Positions 1 to 9,435 of a stretch of 64,000 bases of DNA are shown here, in pieces. The notes under the pieces are model-generated. The model searched no databases and was not told the origin of the DNA. It saw only the letters and a list, made by a program, of their open reading frames with translations. This DNA comes from Laspinema olomoucense D3b. Its GTDB lineage: Bacteria > Cyanobacteriota > Cyanobacteriia > Cyanobacteriales > Laspinemataceae. A program made the position numbers and the translations under genes. Position 1 is the stretch's first letter; the number at the start of each line of letters is the position of its first letter. The stretch covers positions 152,314 through 216,313 of the forward strand of contig NZ_JAMXFA010000002.1 in assembly GCF_025370785.1 (NCBI RefSeq). The letters are read 5' to 3'.

Positions 1-1020
1 AATCCGTTCAATGGCGGTAAATCCCGCTTGAATGGCGGTGAATTTCTCAGCAAATTGGCGCAAGGGGTCAAATAAGCGCTGGGAAAAGAGAATAAATTCA
101 GCTAATTTCCCCACTGTCATGGTATCGCCTAGGACCAGTTGACCGCCTAACCATAAAACTCCTGCGATCGCCACAAAGGCAATCCACTCTAAGGTTGCAG
201 AGACAGCAGAATCATAAAAAATGGTTTTGTCAACGGCTTTAATATAACGCTGGTTATTCACCCGGAAAATTTCCGCATTAAAGGCTTCCCGGCGAAAAAT
301 TTGGACGACCCCAACGCCAACAATATTTTCTTGTAGCTTAGAGTTGAGGGAGGAGAGTTCTTCTCGCGCTTTATAGTTTTCTAGGCGATATTGCTGTTGG
401 AAATAAATAATTAAAGCGGCGATGGGAATGAGCATTAGCAATAGGAGGAGTGCCAATTGCCATTGCCGATAAAACATGATGATTAAGACGATCGCAATCG
501 AGAATAAATCCGTGACTACCCCAATTGCGCCCGTAGAAAACACCTCCCCGAGGGCTTCCACATCGCTAGTGAGGCGGGTAATCAAGCGTCCTACAGGAGT
601 GCGATCGAAAAACCGAACCGCCAAAGAGGTGACGTGTTCAAACAAATCATTGCGAATATCCGCCGTAATTTTCTGCCCGACTTCCTGAACGAAATAGGAC
701 TGAATTGCTTGTAAGGCAAATCTGACCGTAATCGTCAACAAGAGTAACCCAGAAAGGAGATTTAAACCTTGGCGGAGGGTCACCGTTGACAAAAACGGGA
801 GATTGGTGGGTTCGCCCCGAATCAGGGAAATCGTCTGTCCGATAATAATCGGTTGGACTGCCCCGGCAAAGGCTAAGGGGACTAATAATATCAGGGAAAG
901 CCCCAACAGACGACCACTGCGACGGGCATAAGGAACCAAACGCAGAAATAAACGCCAATCATTTTCGCGACGGCGCGATCGACCTTCTTTGGGAGTTGGG
1001 GGCGGTGATAAGCGAGTCAT
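1..1020 (-). CDS. ABC exporter (MsbA/MdlB-like), N-terminal part; runs off the left edge
   Basis: The frame is open from an ATG at 1020 to base 1 (340 codons, no stop), so only the N-terminal part is present. After a short basic N-terminus come several hydrophobic segments, beginning near residues 38-60, in the pattern of the six-helix membrane domain of homodimeric ABC exporters. The stretch with FFDRTPVGRLITRLTSDVEAL (split here as FFDRTPVGRL and ITRLTSDVEAL) is the characteristic intracellular loop that contacts the ATPase. The nucleotide-binding domain lies outside the window. An AAGG sits 7 bases before the ATG. It lies 85 bases downstream of hisG on the same strand and may be cotranscribed. 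The substrate cannot be told; lipids or peptides are usual for the family. Confidence 0.9.
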   Translation of the reverse strand, partial: MTRLSPPPTPKEGRSRRRENDWRLFLRLVPYARRSGRLLGLSLILLVPLAFAGAVQPIIIGQTISLIRGEPTNLPFLSTVTLRQGLNLLSGLLLLTITVRFALQAIQSYFVQEVGQKITADIRNDLFEHVTSLAVRFFDRTPVGRLITRLTSDVEALGEVFSTGAIGVVTDLFSIAIVLIIMFYRQWQLALLLLLMLIPIAALIIYFQQQYRLENYKAREELSSLNSKLQENIVGVGVVQIFRREAFNAEIFRVNNQRYIKAVDKTIFYDSAVSATLEWIAFVAIAGVLWLGGQLVLGDTMTVGKLAEFILFSQRLFDPLRQFAEKFTAIQAGFTAIERI

Positions 1021-1105
1021 CAATAAACCTTATGGACAATGGAAAACAGATGTCCTCCCACTCTAGCGCAACCCCCGACGCGATCGGCTTTGCGGACCCC
1101 CGGGA

Positions 1106-1750
1106 TTACACTGCGGTTGTCGTCATTTCGCGGATGGCGGCAATGCGATCGCAGATGCCATCGGTATTCAGACGATAGCTAATCGGATGGGCAATCAATC
1201 TCGCGGAACTCTCGAATAACACTTCCATTTCGATTAAGCCATTTTCCTTGAGAGTCCGTCCAGTGGAGACCAAATCAACGATCGCCTCAGACATCCCCGT
1301 AATCGGTCCCAGTTCCACCGAACCCGACAGGGGAACGATTTCCACCGGCAAATCCAAGCGTTGAAAGTATTCCCGGGCACAATGGACAAACTTACTGGCA
1401 ACTCGTCCGTGGGCGGGTAAATCCAGCGATCGCCGGTAGGGACTCGACTCCTTCACCGCCACAGATAACCGGCATTTGCCAAATCCCAAATCCAGGACCT
1501 GGGCGACTCGCGGCTGTTTTTCCCGCAATACATCATAACCGGCAACCCCCAATTGCGCTTGACCGTACTCCACATAAACCGGCACATCATGGGTCCTGAC
1601 TAACAACGCCCTAGCGGTCCCCGTGGGGTCTAAAATTTGCAACTGTCGATTTGACGAATCCAGAAATGCACTAAAATCCAATCCCACCGACTGCAACAGT
1701 CGGATGCTATCGGTTAACAACGATCCTTTCGGTAAAGCGACGGTCAGCAT
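1106..1750 (-). CDS. hisG: ATP phosphoribosyltransferase catalytic subunit, short form (HisG)
   Basis: HisG condenses ATP with PRPP in the first step of histidine synthesis in the cytoplasm. The 214-residue length is that of the short HisG form, which lacks the C-terminal regulatory domain and in other bacteria works in a complex with HisZ; no hisZ is visible here. Family signatures are LPKG at residues 6-9, the segment [17 protein letters not shown] from about residue 55, and the PRPP-binding region with [15 protein letters not shown] at about 153-167. The ATG start gives the family N-terminus MLTVALPKG. It is divergent from the response regulator at 1914, with 163 bases between, and lies upstream of the ABC exporter on the same strand. 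Confidence 0.95.
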   Translation of the reverse strand: MLTVALPKGSLLTDSIRLLQSVGLDFSAFLDSSNRQLQILDPTGTARALLVRTHDVPVYVEYGQAQLGVAGYDVLREKQPRVAQVLDLGFGKCRLSVAVKESSPYRRSLDLPAHGRVASKFVHCAREYFQRLDLPVEIVPLSGSVELGPITGMSEAIVDLVSTGRTLKENGLIEMEVLFESSARLIAHPISYRLNTDGICDRIAAIREMTTTAV

Positions 1751-1913
1751 AAGACAAAATGAGAATATCGGTTTTAGATTTTACTGGGGAATGGGGACAA
1801 GATTTAGAATCGGGGACAACAAACCGGGATTCTGTCCCTCATTGGACACAAACCGGGCATGACTGTTGTGAAAAAACGCGCTTTCTAACCTTCAACCCTT
1901 ACCACTGATACCA

Positions 1914-2627
1914 ATGCGAATTCTCTTAGTGGATGATGAAGTCCAACTCACTGAACCCCTAACTCGGGTTCTGACTCGGGAAGGATATCAAGTAGAAGTC
2001 GCCTCCGATGGCGCAACCGGGGCCGAATTAGCGCGGCAAGGGGGATATGACTTGCTCATTTTAGATTGGATGTTACCCCACCAATCGGGATTAGCCATTT
2101 GCCAGGAAATCCGCCGTCAAGGGGATGTGACGCCGGTTCTATTTCTGACGGCAAAAGATACCTTAGACGATCGCGTTCAAGGACTCGATGCTGGGGCCGA
2201 TGATTATTTAGTTAAACCCTTTGAATTGCTAGAATTATTAGCGCGAGTCCGAGCACAACTACGGCGATCGACCACCCCCAAAACCCCGGACCCTGAGACT
2301 CACCTCCACCGGGAGGACCTGGAACTCGATCGCGAAAACCAGTTAGCGTACCGAGGCGGGCGCACCATCGAACTCTCGGAAAAAGAAAACACCCTCCTGG
2401 AATATTTTATGCGCCATGCTGGACAATTACTCACCCACAGCGAAATTTATCAACATTTGTGGCCTACGGGAGAAAAACCCAGCAGCAACGTCCTCGCCGC
2501 CCAAATTCGCCTACTCCGGCGCAAAATTGAAGCCCCAGGGGAGGTGCCATTAATTCATACCGTTTATGGCAAAGGATATCGATTCGGGTCCGGGGGTGAA
2601 TCGTCTTCATCATCAGGCCCCGACTAG
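1914..2627 (+). CDS. rppA: OmpR-family response regulator, RppA-like
   Basis: A two-domain response regulator of 237 residues. The receiver domain (about 1-118) has the acidic pair D7-D8, the phosphoacceptor D51 in LLILDWMLP, T79 and K101 in the KPFE motif. The C-terminal half (about 130-228) is a winged-helix DNA-binding domain ending in HTVYGKGYRFGS, typical of OmpR/PhoB regulators. The receiver and linker closely match remembered cyanobacterial RppA sequences (for example the TAKDTLDDRVQGLDAGADDY stretch), a regulator linked in Synechocystis to redox and nickel-responsive signalling. No cognate histidine kinase follows it, so the partner is encoded elsewhere or missing. The serine-rich tail SSSSS is unremarkable linker sequence. 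Paralogue assignment within the OmpR family is less certain than the family itself. Confidence 0.9.
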   Translation: MRILLVDDEVQLTEPLTRVLTREGYQVEVASDGATGAELARQGGYDLLILDWMLPHQSGLAICQEIRRQGDVTPVLFLTAKDTLDDRVQGLDAGADDYLVKPFELLELLARVRAQLRRSTTPKTPDPETHLHREDLELDRENQLAYRGGRTIELSEKENTLLEYFMRHAGQLLTHSEIYQHLWPTGEKPSSNVLAAQIRLLRRKIEAPGEVPLIHTVYGKGYRFGSGGESSSSSGPD

Positions 2628-2726
2628 ATTTTAGGTCGGTTATTCCGCCAATAAATCCGAGTCCGCAATCAGGATATCCCGAATTAAGTCTGACGAACAG
2701 AAAATTGAACTATTCACTGATTTAGC

Positions 2727-3347
2727 ATGGGGCAACACCAAGTTATGTATTTGGATTATTTGTGGAAAACTCTGACTCAATTGGGCAACGATCGCGGTAG
2801 ATTTAAGCCTCTAGGTTTACCGATTTTACTGGCGATCGTCACCCTGAGTACCCTAAGCTGTACGACATCCCCCCCATCTCCCCCATCTACCCAATCTCCC
2901 CAATCGCCTGTAGTCAATCCCACTTCCCCCCCAATTCAGGACGATCGCGGCAGCGACAGCCCCGATGAAAAGCCGCCTATCACCTCATCGGTTTTACCTC
3001 AAACCAATGCCCAAGGGGATTATACAGGTAAATCTAATCATATAAATTGGCGAGTCGTAGACCCGGACCCCAAGGGTTTGAACTGTCGCATGGGCGCTCA
3101 AACCATTGAGCAAGTCTGGAATCCCTCTGCCGGACCCTTAAATATCGGAAGTTGGCCCGCAACGGGAACATTACCCCCTGATTCCACCTTCCAAGCAGCA
3201 CTTTCTCCCGGCGGGTTTATCTTAACCTTTGATTCCAACAATCAACCCTGGATCTTTGTAGAAAGTAGCAGCGGACCCGAACAAACAAACAATTGTTTCA
3301 TTCGCGCCAATACCAACTACATCGAACCCGTAACCAGCACTCGTTAA
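2727..3347 (+). CDS. Predicted lipoprotein with a Pro/Ser-rich linker, function unknown
   Basis: No family is recognised. The 206-residue product has a hydrophobic segment at about residues 28-43 followed by a lipobox-like LSTLSC, so export and lipidation at that cysteine are likely. A long Pro/Ser-rich linker follows (about 46-85), then a compact C-terminal domain of about 100 residues with two cysteines (in GLNCRMG and NNCFIRA) and a beta-rich, SH3-like look. A second ATG 18 bases downstream would shorten the N-terminus by six residues without affecting the signal. A strong hairpin terminator lies just downstream. No neighbour suggests a role. Confidence 0.7.
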   Translation: MGQHQVMYLDYLWKTLTQLGNDRGRFKPLGLPILLAIVTLSTLSCTTSPPSPPSTQSPQSPVVNPTSPPIQDDRGSDSPDEKPPITSSVLPQTNAQGDYTGKSNHINWRVVDPDPKGLNCRMGAQTIEQVWNPSAGPLNIGSWPATGTLPPDSTFQAALSPGGFILTFDSNNQPWIFVESSSGPEQTNNCFIRANTNYIEPVTSTR

Positions 3348-3394
3348 TATTCTCCATGTTTGTAGGACCGACTTCAGTCGTTTCTTTTATCCCT

Positions 3395-3445
3395 GGGAGC
3401 ATCTTCCTTCCCTGCTATAACCAGAGAGGAAAATGCTCCCTTTTC
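3395..3445 (+). terminator. Rho-independent terminator after the lipoprotein gene
   Basis: Arms 3395-3407 and 3428-3440 pair at 12 of 13 positions (GGGAGCATCTTCC with GGAAAATGCTCCC) around a 20-base loop and are followed directly by TTTTCTT on the plus strand. It lies 48 bases after the lipoprotein stop and also separates this gene from the convergent serpin gene. Confidence 0.75.
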
Positions 3446-3506
3446 TTAAATTGATAACCCGAATCATTTAAAAGAGCTTGCTCTAATTTTGACAATTTTG
3501 GACAAA

Positions 3507-4823
3507 TTAAAGTGTCGGATTAACTAAGGTCCCCATAAATAGCAAAGTCCCCGTGGTATCATCCCGAATGGCAAAAAAGAAAGGGCGATCCATAATCATT
3601 TCCACTGGCCCACTACGAGTCCCCAGTATTCCTGTTACTGCCGATGCTTCCGTTCCTTCTTCATTCACCTCCACAAATGTTTTATGCTTGATTTTACTAA
3701 TCCAGAAAGGTTCGGGAGTAATTGAGCTAAAATCTGCCTGGGGGCTAAAGGCTATCCCCATATTCATGGCGGTTAGGAGATCTTTCAGTTCAATCTCATA
3801 TTCTATTTTAAATCTGGGCAACCCCAATTTAATAGGCTTGTGTTCCCAATAATCTTTAAGCCATAAATTCCAGTTTTCTGAATTCAATTTTTCTAAAAAT
3901 GAATCTAAACCCACTTCCGACTTGGGCAGAAAAATATATAAATTTACTTCTGCGGTATTGCCATAAGGCAAGGCAATGGCCTGGAACAAGGCATTTTCAT
4001 AATAAGCAAACTCTTGGGTTTGAAACATCAGGGGATGAGGTTGTATCTGTCCATCGGCTAAGACAAATGGATGCTCACGAGTGTCTGCTTCAGAAAATGG
4101 ACTCAACCAAGCAGATTTAAAGTAAATAGCATTCACCAACAGGGCAACCGTACCGCTCATGATCTCATGAGGCTCTAAAATATGGTCTATTTTTTGACGA
4201 GTTTCTTGGCCTACCCACCCATTAATCAGGGGGGCAGCAGTAGCGGGATTACTAAAATCAATTTCACGACTTAGGGCTTGATAACAGGTTTCGATTCTTT
4301 GAATAAAATTAGAATTAAAAGAGTCACCTTGCTGCCTCCAAAACGAATTGGCAATGGCTAATTCTACTTCTGAATCCCTTTCCTGGAGGTAAGTTTGCAG
4401 TGCGGATAGGGTAGAATCAATTTGCTCTTGCTCCATTCCTGGGGTTTCCAAAACCGAAGCGATCGCCTCGTGAGTTGCCCCCGTTGCCCCCCCATTAAGC
4501 ATTTGTAACGCCAGGGTCAAACTCAAGGGAGAAATAAAAATATTCTTAGCCTTTTCTTGTTGATAAATTTGAGAAAATAACTTAATACCAAAGCGAGTAT
4601 TAGCTGCAATAATGGGTTTAGTAACCACCGTATTTTCTAGTGCTCCATCTAAAGTTATATCCCATGCCCCGACGGGTGTAGGCTCGCTCATATTGATGGC
4701 AGAAATCTGGTCAAAAAGGGGTTTAGAACCCTCCAATCGTGCCATCCCACCGAGTACGATTGAAATCGCCACTGCACCCAGTAAAGCGATCGGTCTTACA
4801 GCATCCATACAATCTTTTTTCAT
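3507..4823 (-). CDS. Serpin-family serine protease inhibitor, membrane-anchored or secreted
   Basis: A full-length serpin of 438 residues. Serpins inhibit serine or cysteine proteases by offering a reactive-centre loop that inserts into a beta-sheet after cleavage. The hinge region EEGTEASAVTG (about 388-398) matches the small-residue hinge of inhibitory serpins, and the C-terminal signature DRPFFFAIRDDTTGTLLFMG is present. Counting from the hinge places the scissile bond near R403-S404, which would suit a trypsin-like protease, but loop length is uncertain. The N-terminus (about residues 11-30) is hydrophobic, so the protein is probably exported or anchored in the membrane. It is convergent with the lipoprotein gene. 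The target protease is not evident. Confidence 0.92.
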   Translation of the reverse strand: MKKDCMDAVRPIALLGAVAISIVLGGMARLEGSKPLFDQISAINMSEPTPVGAWDITLDGALENTVVTKPIIAANTRFGIKLFSQIYQQEKAKNIFISPLSLTLALQMLNGGATGATHEAIASVLETPGMEQEQIDSTLSALQTYLQERDSEVELAIANSFWRQQGDSFNSNFIQRIETCYQALSREIDFSNPATAAPLINGWVGQETRQKIDHILEPHEIMSGTVALLVNAIYFKSAWLSPFSEADTREHPFVLADGQIQPHPLMFQTQEFAYYENALFQAIALPYGNTAEVNLYIFLPKSEVGLDSFLEKLNSENWNLWLKDYWEHKPIKLGLPRFKIEYEIELKDLLTAMNMGIAFSPQADFSSITPEPFWISKIKHKTFVEVNEEGTEASAVTGILGTRSGPVEMIMDRPFFFAIRDDTTGTLLFMGTLVNPTL

Positions 4824-4920
4824 ACCATTCCACTACATTCTTTTAATCTTCAAGGCCGAACCTTGTAGACAGCACCCTGAGCTCTTGTTGTCGGGGAATA
4901 TCTTGAGTTTAAGACCGGCT

Positions 4921-5772
4921 TTATTCCGTCTTTTTATCCTCTGATTTATGCAACGTAATAATGGTCACCTCTGGGGGACAAAATAACCGACCTGGGAAAT
5001 AAGTCCCCAATCCCCGGCTCACATAAAGTTGATTATTTCCTACCTGATGTAACCCTTGAGACCACTCCCAACGCTCCACAATTTTATAAGTGTTTTTGGA
5101 TAAATAAGGAATCCATTGCCTTAACCCTTTAGGAACTTGTTCACGGAAGCATTTGAAATAAGCGGGGAGGGGTCCAATTTTGGGTAAAATAATTTGTCCT
5201 CCATGAGTATGACCGGATAGCTGTAAATCAACCCGCAGGGTTTGTAAATAAGCGGCAGTATCGGGACTATGGGAGAGAACAATCCGGGGAATTGACTCAT
5301 TAATACTCGGAAAAACTGCCCGAGCATTAAATTGACCTGACTGCACCTCTGCCATCCCCACAACAGCTAAACCTGCCCCCAAAGGATAGGCTACTTCATT
5401 CCAAAGAATAGGGATTCCTATCTTCTCAAATGCTGTTATAATGGTTGACTTAGAGTGAGGTAATTTGATATCATGGTTGCCTAAGATACCATAGATACCC
5501 CGGCGACTTTGAAGATGCTTGAGTTGCAATGCCAAAGGGTAAATGCAGTCAGGATTATGGGTTACATAGTCCCCAGTTAGCAGGACCAAATCCGGGTCGG
5601 CATGATTGGACGCGGCGATCGCCTCCGCCAAGAGTTTATCGGACAACCCATCCTTTTCATAATGAAAATCGGATAACTGGACTAATTTTGTCCCTCTCAG
5701 ATGAGTGGGTAAGTCGGCGATCGCCACGTTTAACCGTTCAATTTTTAACGATCCGGTCAGAAACCCGTGCAT
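4921..5772 (-). CDS. Metallophosphoesterase (YkuE/YaeI-like)
   Basis: A calcineurin-like phosphoesterase. Numbered from a possible upstream TTG, the metal-ligand motifs are all present: SDFH (D49, H51), TGDY (D82), GNHD (N113, H114), LSHSPD (H182) and SGHTHGGQ (H202, H204). The relatives YaeI and YkuE act on membrane lipids or related phosphoesters, but the substrate here cannot be read from sequence. The longest frame starts with TTG at 5814; the ATG at 5772 gives MHGFLTGSLKIERLNV and is preferred, giving 283 residues. It lacks the obvious N-terminal transmembrane helix of some relatives. It is the same strand as the serpin, 97 bases apart, possibly cotranscribed. Confidence 0.88.
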   Translation of the reverse strand: MHGFLTGSLKIERLNVAIADLPTHLRGTKLVQLSDFHYEKDGLSDKLLAEAIAASNHADPDLVLLTGDYVTHNPDCIYPLALQLKHLQSRRGIYGILGNHDIKLPHSKSTIITAFEKIGIPILWNEVAYPLGAGLAVVGMAEVQSGQFNARAVFPSINESIPRIVLSHSPDTAAYLQTLRVDLQLSGHTHGGQIILPKIGPLPAYFKCFREQVPKGLRQWIPYLSKNTYKIVERWEWSQGLHQVGNNQLYVSRGLGTYFPGRLFCPPEVTIITLHKSEDKKTE

Positions 5773-5851
5773 ACCTGTAATTATCCTAGTGGACAGATAA
5801 TCCCAGCATAACAAACTTTATCAAATCAACCCGTAAAGCTCGTATCCCCTA

Positions 5852-5904
5852 TTTGTAGCAACGACTTCAGTCCCTATCCCCAATTCGGGGTCACGACTGA
5901 AGTC
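5852..5904. repeat. Dispersed palindromic repeat (TTTGTAG...CGACTTCAGTC type)
   Basis: GACTTCAGTC at 5863-5872 is repeated inverted as GACTGAAGTC at 5895-5904, enclosing a second small hairpin CCCC-AATTC-GGGG. The left part, TTTGTAG followed by CGACTTCAGTC, also occurs at 3359-3379. It sits in the gap between two minus-strand genes. It could act as a transcription barrier but lacks a T tract. Confidence 0.6.
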
Positions 5905-5977
5905 TGGATCTAGCCTTTGCTCTAAAATTAACCCGGTTTCTATCTTCCGGCAAAATTTTCTCTTTAAAAAGAGTAAT

Positions 5978-6586
5978 TTAGGCGGGGACTGCCATTCCCC
6001 GTTGTACTGCCGGACGTTCCTGTAGTATTTCTACCCAGCGCTTGAGATGGGGATGTTTTTCCAAAGTCAACCCCATAAACTCGTAACTCGCCACCCAAGG
6101 ATAAAGCGCAATATCTGCAATGGAGTAATCCTCCCCAGCAATATAGGAGCGATCGGCCAATTGTCCGTCTAATACCCCATACAGTCGTAAAGTTTCTTGC
6201 TCATAACGGGCGATCGCATAAGGAACTTTTTCCGGTGCAAACCGATTAAAATGATTAAACTGCCCAAACATCGGACCCACACTGGCCATTTGAAACATCA
6301 ACCATTCGATTACTTGATAGCGAGATTTAGTCTCCCTTGGCAATAATTTTCCAGTTTTTTCCGCTAAATACATCAAGATAGCCCCGGATTCAAAGACCGT
6401 AATTTCTGTCTCATGGTCGATAATGGCCGGAATTTTGCTATTGGGATTAATCTCCACGAAATCCGGGGAAAATTGCTGCCCTTGGGTAATATCAATTTTA
6501 TGGACATTGTAGGAAATTCCTAATTCTTCTAACAGAATAGAAACTTTGCGTCCGTTGGGCGTGGTAAAGGTATAAAGGTCGATCAT
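5978..6586 (-). CDS. Glutathione S-transferase family protein (Ure2p/YfcG-like)
   Basis: A 202-residue soluble GST. The N-terminal thioredoxin-fold domain (1-82) begins MIDLYTFTTPNGRKVSILLEE, the form typical of the Ure2p/YfcG/YghU class, and includes the cis-proline motif SKIPAI and the glutathione gamma-glutamyl-binding ESGAI. The C-terminal helical domain (about 88-200) contains the GEDYSIADIALYPW N-capping motif. Relatives have glutathione-dependent disulfide reductase or conjugation activity; the substrate is unknown. It is a single gene, separated by palindromic repeats downstream and a gene-free stretch upstream. Confidence 0.9.
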   Translation of the reverse strand: MIDLYTFTTPNGRKVSILLEELGISYNVHKIDITQGQQFSPDFVEINPNSKIPAIIDHETEITVFESGAILMYLAEKTGKLLPRETKSRYQVIEWLMFQMASVGPMFGQFNHFNRFAPEKVPYAIARYEQETLRLYGVLDGQLADRSYIAGEDYSIADIALYPWVASYEFMGLTLEKHPHLKRWVEILQERPAVQRGMAVPA

Positions 6587-7027
6587 CGTTGGAAAGTTTC
6601 CTAGAATTGGGCGATTATTACACTAGATTACTCCTAATTTGAACCAATTTATTCGAGCTAATTGGGTATAAATTGTACTTGACAAACCGGCCCGGAGAGA
6701 TAATACGGGATTCAGGGACTAGAAATGATATTTCGGGATGTCTGGGGCCTATCCAGAAGGTGAAATAGGGGCCTGACCAGACTTGGGGTGATTCCGCATC
6801 CAGGAGGCGTCATATAAAAATAGGGAATGTGAAAGACCACATTCCCTAAAGGGCAAATAATTTAAACTACCCTGATGACCCCACGCCTCAAACCCGTTTT
6901 TATATTATAAATAACGACTGAGTTTGAATAAAGCTTATCAAATTTGGGATAATTAACTGCGTTAATATCCTAGTCCAACCCACTAGAGTGAGAAACCGCC
7001 AGCTTTATTTTTTTAGGAATATCCCTA
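6587..7027. other. Gene-free stretch between the GST gene and the polysaccharide locus
   Basis: No credible coding frame is seen. A promoter-like pair on the plus strand, TTGACA at 6679-6684 and TAATAC at 6701-6706 with a 16-base spacer, points toward an 11-bp perfect hairpin at 6821-6848. The hairpin is more simply the terminator of the minus-strand polysaccharide locus. Confidence 0.5.
6816..6848 (-). terminator. Terminator of the polysaccharide gene cluster
   Basis: TAGGGAATGTG (6821-6831) and CACATTCCCTA (6838-6848) form a perfect 11-bp stem with a 6-base loop. Read on the minus strand the stem is followed by TTTTTATAT, as in a rho-independent terminator. It is 180 bases past the stop of the last gene of the cluster. 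Confidence 0.75.
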
Positions 7028-8089
7028 TCATTCTAGCAGAGGTAGACAGTCCGTGAAACCTTGCACTCGATTACTAGAAAAAGGTCGATAATAGGACTGA
7101 TACCAAGAAACAAACCGGGGAATTCCGACCTCCAGGGGAATACTGGGGCGAAATCCTACATCTTGCTCCAATTCCTCAATATCGGCATAAGTCGCAGGGA
7201 CATCCCCCGGTTGCATGGGAAGAAACTCTTTTTCAGCTTTTTTCCCTAGACAGTCCTCCAAAATTTCAATAAAGCGCAACAATTCAACAGGCTGATTGTT
7301 GCCAATATTGTAAACTTTATAAGGAACAGCCAGACCGGGACTAGGACAGTGCATTTCGGTTACATCTGGATTGTCCTTTGGAAGGTGATCAAGAACCCGG
7401 ATTACTCCGGTGATAATATCGTCAATATAGGTAAAATCTCTTTTCATTTTACCGTAATTAAAAACCGGAATTGGCTTTCCGGCTAAAATCGCTTCAGTAA
7501 ACAGAAATAAGGCCATATCGGGACGGCCCCAAGGACCATAAACCGTGAAAAATCGCAGCCCAGTGGTCGGCAATCCATATAAATAGCTGTAGGTATGCGC
7601 CATCAATTCATTAGCTTTTTTAGTGGCTGCATATAAACTAATGGGCGCATCTACATTGTCCCGAACGGAAAAGGGCATTTTGGTATTTGCGCCATAAACT
7701 GAACTGGAAGAGGCAAATACCAAATGTTTAACATTGTTGTGCCGACACCCTTCTAAAATGTTGGTGAACCCGATTAAGTTACTCTCGACATAAGCATGGG
7801 GATGAGTTAAAGAATAACGTACCCCCGCTTGGGCCGCTAAATTGATCACTCGGTCCGGTTGATAGTCAGCAAACAGTTTCTCCATCCCCTGGCGATCGCT
7901 CAAATCTAATTGGCAAAATTCAAATTTGGGATGCGCTTGCAATAACGCCAGTCGCGATCGCTTCAAGTTAACATCATAATAATCATTCAGATTATCCAGC
8001 CCCAGAATCGTTTCCCCGCGTCCCAGCAACCGCTGACACAAATGAAAGCCAATAAAACCAGCCGCCCCAGTCACTAAAATCGGTTTCAT
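7028..8089 (-). CDS. UDP-glucuronate 4-epimerase-like SDR
   Basis: A 353-residue extended short-chain dehydrogenase. The NAD-binding motif GAAGFIG is at residues 8-14, the catalytic serine region SSSSVYG near 127-133 and the YxxxK pair at Y153 and K157. The N-terminal [13 protein letters not shown] segment and the overall length match bacterial UDP-glucuronate 4-epimerases (the CapI group), which make UDP-galacturonate for capsular glycans. It is the last gene of the long minus-strand locus and follows the sugar-nucleotide dehydrogenase with a 6-base gap (to the preferred stop of its neighbour), so the pair is cotranscribed. A UDP-glucose 4-epimerase activity is less likely but possible. Confidence 0.9.
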   Translation of the reverse strand: MKPILVTGAAGFIGFHLCQRLLGRGETILGLDNLNDYYDVNLKRSRLALLQAHPKFEFCQLDLSDRQGMEKLFADYQPDRVINLAAQAGVRYSLTHPHAYVESNLIGFTNILEGCRHNNVKHLVFASSSSVYGANTKMPFSVRDNVDAPISLYAATKKANELMAHTYSYLYGLPTTGLRFFTVYGPWGRPDMALFLFTEAILAGKPIPVFNYGKMKRDFTYIDDIITGVIRVLDHLPKDNPDVTEMHCPSPGLAVPYKVYNIGNNQPVELLRFIEILEDCLGKKAEKEFLPMQPGDVPATYADIEELEQDVGFRPSIPLEVGIPRFVSWYQSYYRPFSSNRVQGFTDCLPLLE

Positions 8090-8095
8090 AACCCC

Positions 8096-9379
8096 TTATA
8101 AACTCCAATAAACTATTTTTGAAGGAAAAAGACTCGGGTCCAAAACGGATTTAATATCCATAAAAATGCCCTCGGGATTCAGACATTGGATTAACTCATC
8201 CGGTGAGCATTCTAAATACTGACGATGGGGCACCGCTAAAATGAGTGCATCCAAGGCAAAAAACTCAGACCAGGAAGTGAGGGAAATGCCATAGACTTGG
8301 TGAACTTCTTCCCAATTGGCAATAGGATCATGGACTAAAGGTTTGATACCAAACTGTTCAAGTTCTGCCACAATATCGGGAACCCGAGTGTTACGAGTAT
8401 CGGGCACATTCTCTTTAAAGGTCATCCCTAAAATCCCCACCCGAACCTGTTTAATGGGAATATTTTCATGATTGCTCAGCAGTTTAATCAACCGCTGACC
8501 CAGATAACGCCCCATATTGTCATTGATGCGCCGACCCGCCAGAATGACCTCGGGACGATAGCCCACTTGTTTGGCTTTTGCGGTTAGATAATAGGGGTCT
8601 ACTCCAATGCAATGACCCCCCACCAATCCCGGTTTAAAGGGTAGAAAATTCCACTTAGTCCCAGCGGCGGCTAATACTTCATGAGTCGAGATATTCAAAC
8701 GGTCAAAAATTAAAGCCAGTTCATTCATTAAGGCAATATTCAAATCCCGCTGAATATTTTCGATTACCTTTGCAGATTCTGCCACTTTAATCGAAGGAGC
8801 GCGATAAATTCCCGCATCAATAATAGATTCATAAACCTGTGCCACCCGCTCTAAGGTCTGTGCATCTTCCCCAGAAACCACTTTAATAATAGTTTCCAGC
8901 CTATGTTTTGGATCTCCTGGATTGATGCGTTCTGGAGAATAGCCTAATTTGAAATCAATACCCGCCTGCAATTCCGATTTTTGAGCTAAAATTGTTCCGC
9001 AAATTTCCTCAGTCACCCCAGGATAAACCGTAGATTCATACACAACAACCGAACCCCGTTGCAAGACCCGACCCACCAGTTCTGATGCCCGGATTAAAGG
9101 GGTTAAATCGGGTTGACGATTGGAATCAATCGGCGTGGGAACAGCAATAATAAAAAAAGTTGAGGATTTTAAATGCTCGGGGTCACTGGTGAAGTGAAGA
9201 GAAGTTGACTTTAAGTCATCTAAACAGACTTCTCCAGTGGAGTCGATTCCCTGGGTGAGGGCGAGAATTTTCTCAGAATTGATATCAAAACCAACCGTGT
9301 CTGGAAACTTTTTAGCTAAGGCAATGGCTAAGGGTAGCCCGACATAACCCAGTCCAATAATTGCAATTTTTTCCGACAT
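8096..9379 (-). CDS. UDP-sugar 6-dehydrogenase (WbpA/TviB-like nucleotide sugar dehydrogenase)
   Basis: Oxidises the C6 hydroxyl of a UDP-sugar to a carboxylate with NAD. The N-terminal Rossmann motif is GLGYVGLPLA, and the catalytic cysteine lies in GGHCIGVDPYYL; the three-domain length (427 residues) is standard. Overall it resembles the WbpA/TviB group acting on UDP-GlcNAc or UDP-GalNAc more than UDP-glucose dehydrogenase. The longest frame starts with TTG at 9409; the ATG at 9379 gives the usual MSEKIAIIGLGY and is chosen. In this locus it would supply UDP-GlcNAc uronate to the WbpB/E/D-like enzymes encoded 20 kb upstream, or a uronate for the epimerase next door. Confidence 0.9.
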   Translation of the reverse strand: MSEKIAIIGLGYVGLPLAIALAKKFPDTVGFDINSEKILALTQGIDSTGEVCLDDLKSTSLHFTSDPEHLKSSTFFIIAVPTPIDSNRQPDLTPLIRASELVGRVLQRGSVVVYESTVYPGVTEEICGTILAQKSELQAGIDFKLGYSPERINPGDPKHRLETIIKVVSGEDAQTLERVAQVYESIIDAGIYRAPSIKVAESAKVIENIQRDLNIALMNELALIFDRLNISTHEVLAAAGTKWNFLPFKPGLVGGHCIGVDPYYLTAKAKQVGYRPEVILAGRRINDNMGRYLGQRLIKLLSNHENIPIKQVRVGILGMTFKENVPDTRNTRVPDIVAELEQFGIKPLVHDPIANWEEVHQVYGISLTSWSEFFALDALILAVPHRQYLECSPDELIQCLNPEGIFMDIKSVLDPSLFPSKIVYWSL

Positions 9380-9435
9380 AATGGGGTGTGGTTTAATTGA
9401 AGAGGTCAATAGAAGCGTGGTATCCCGGATTAAAG

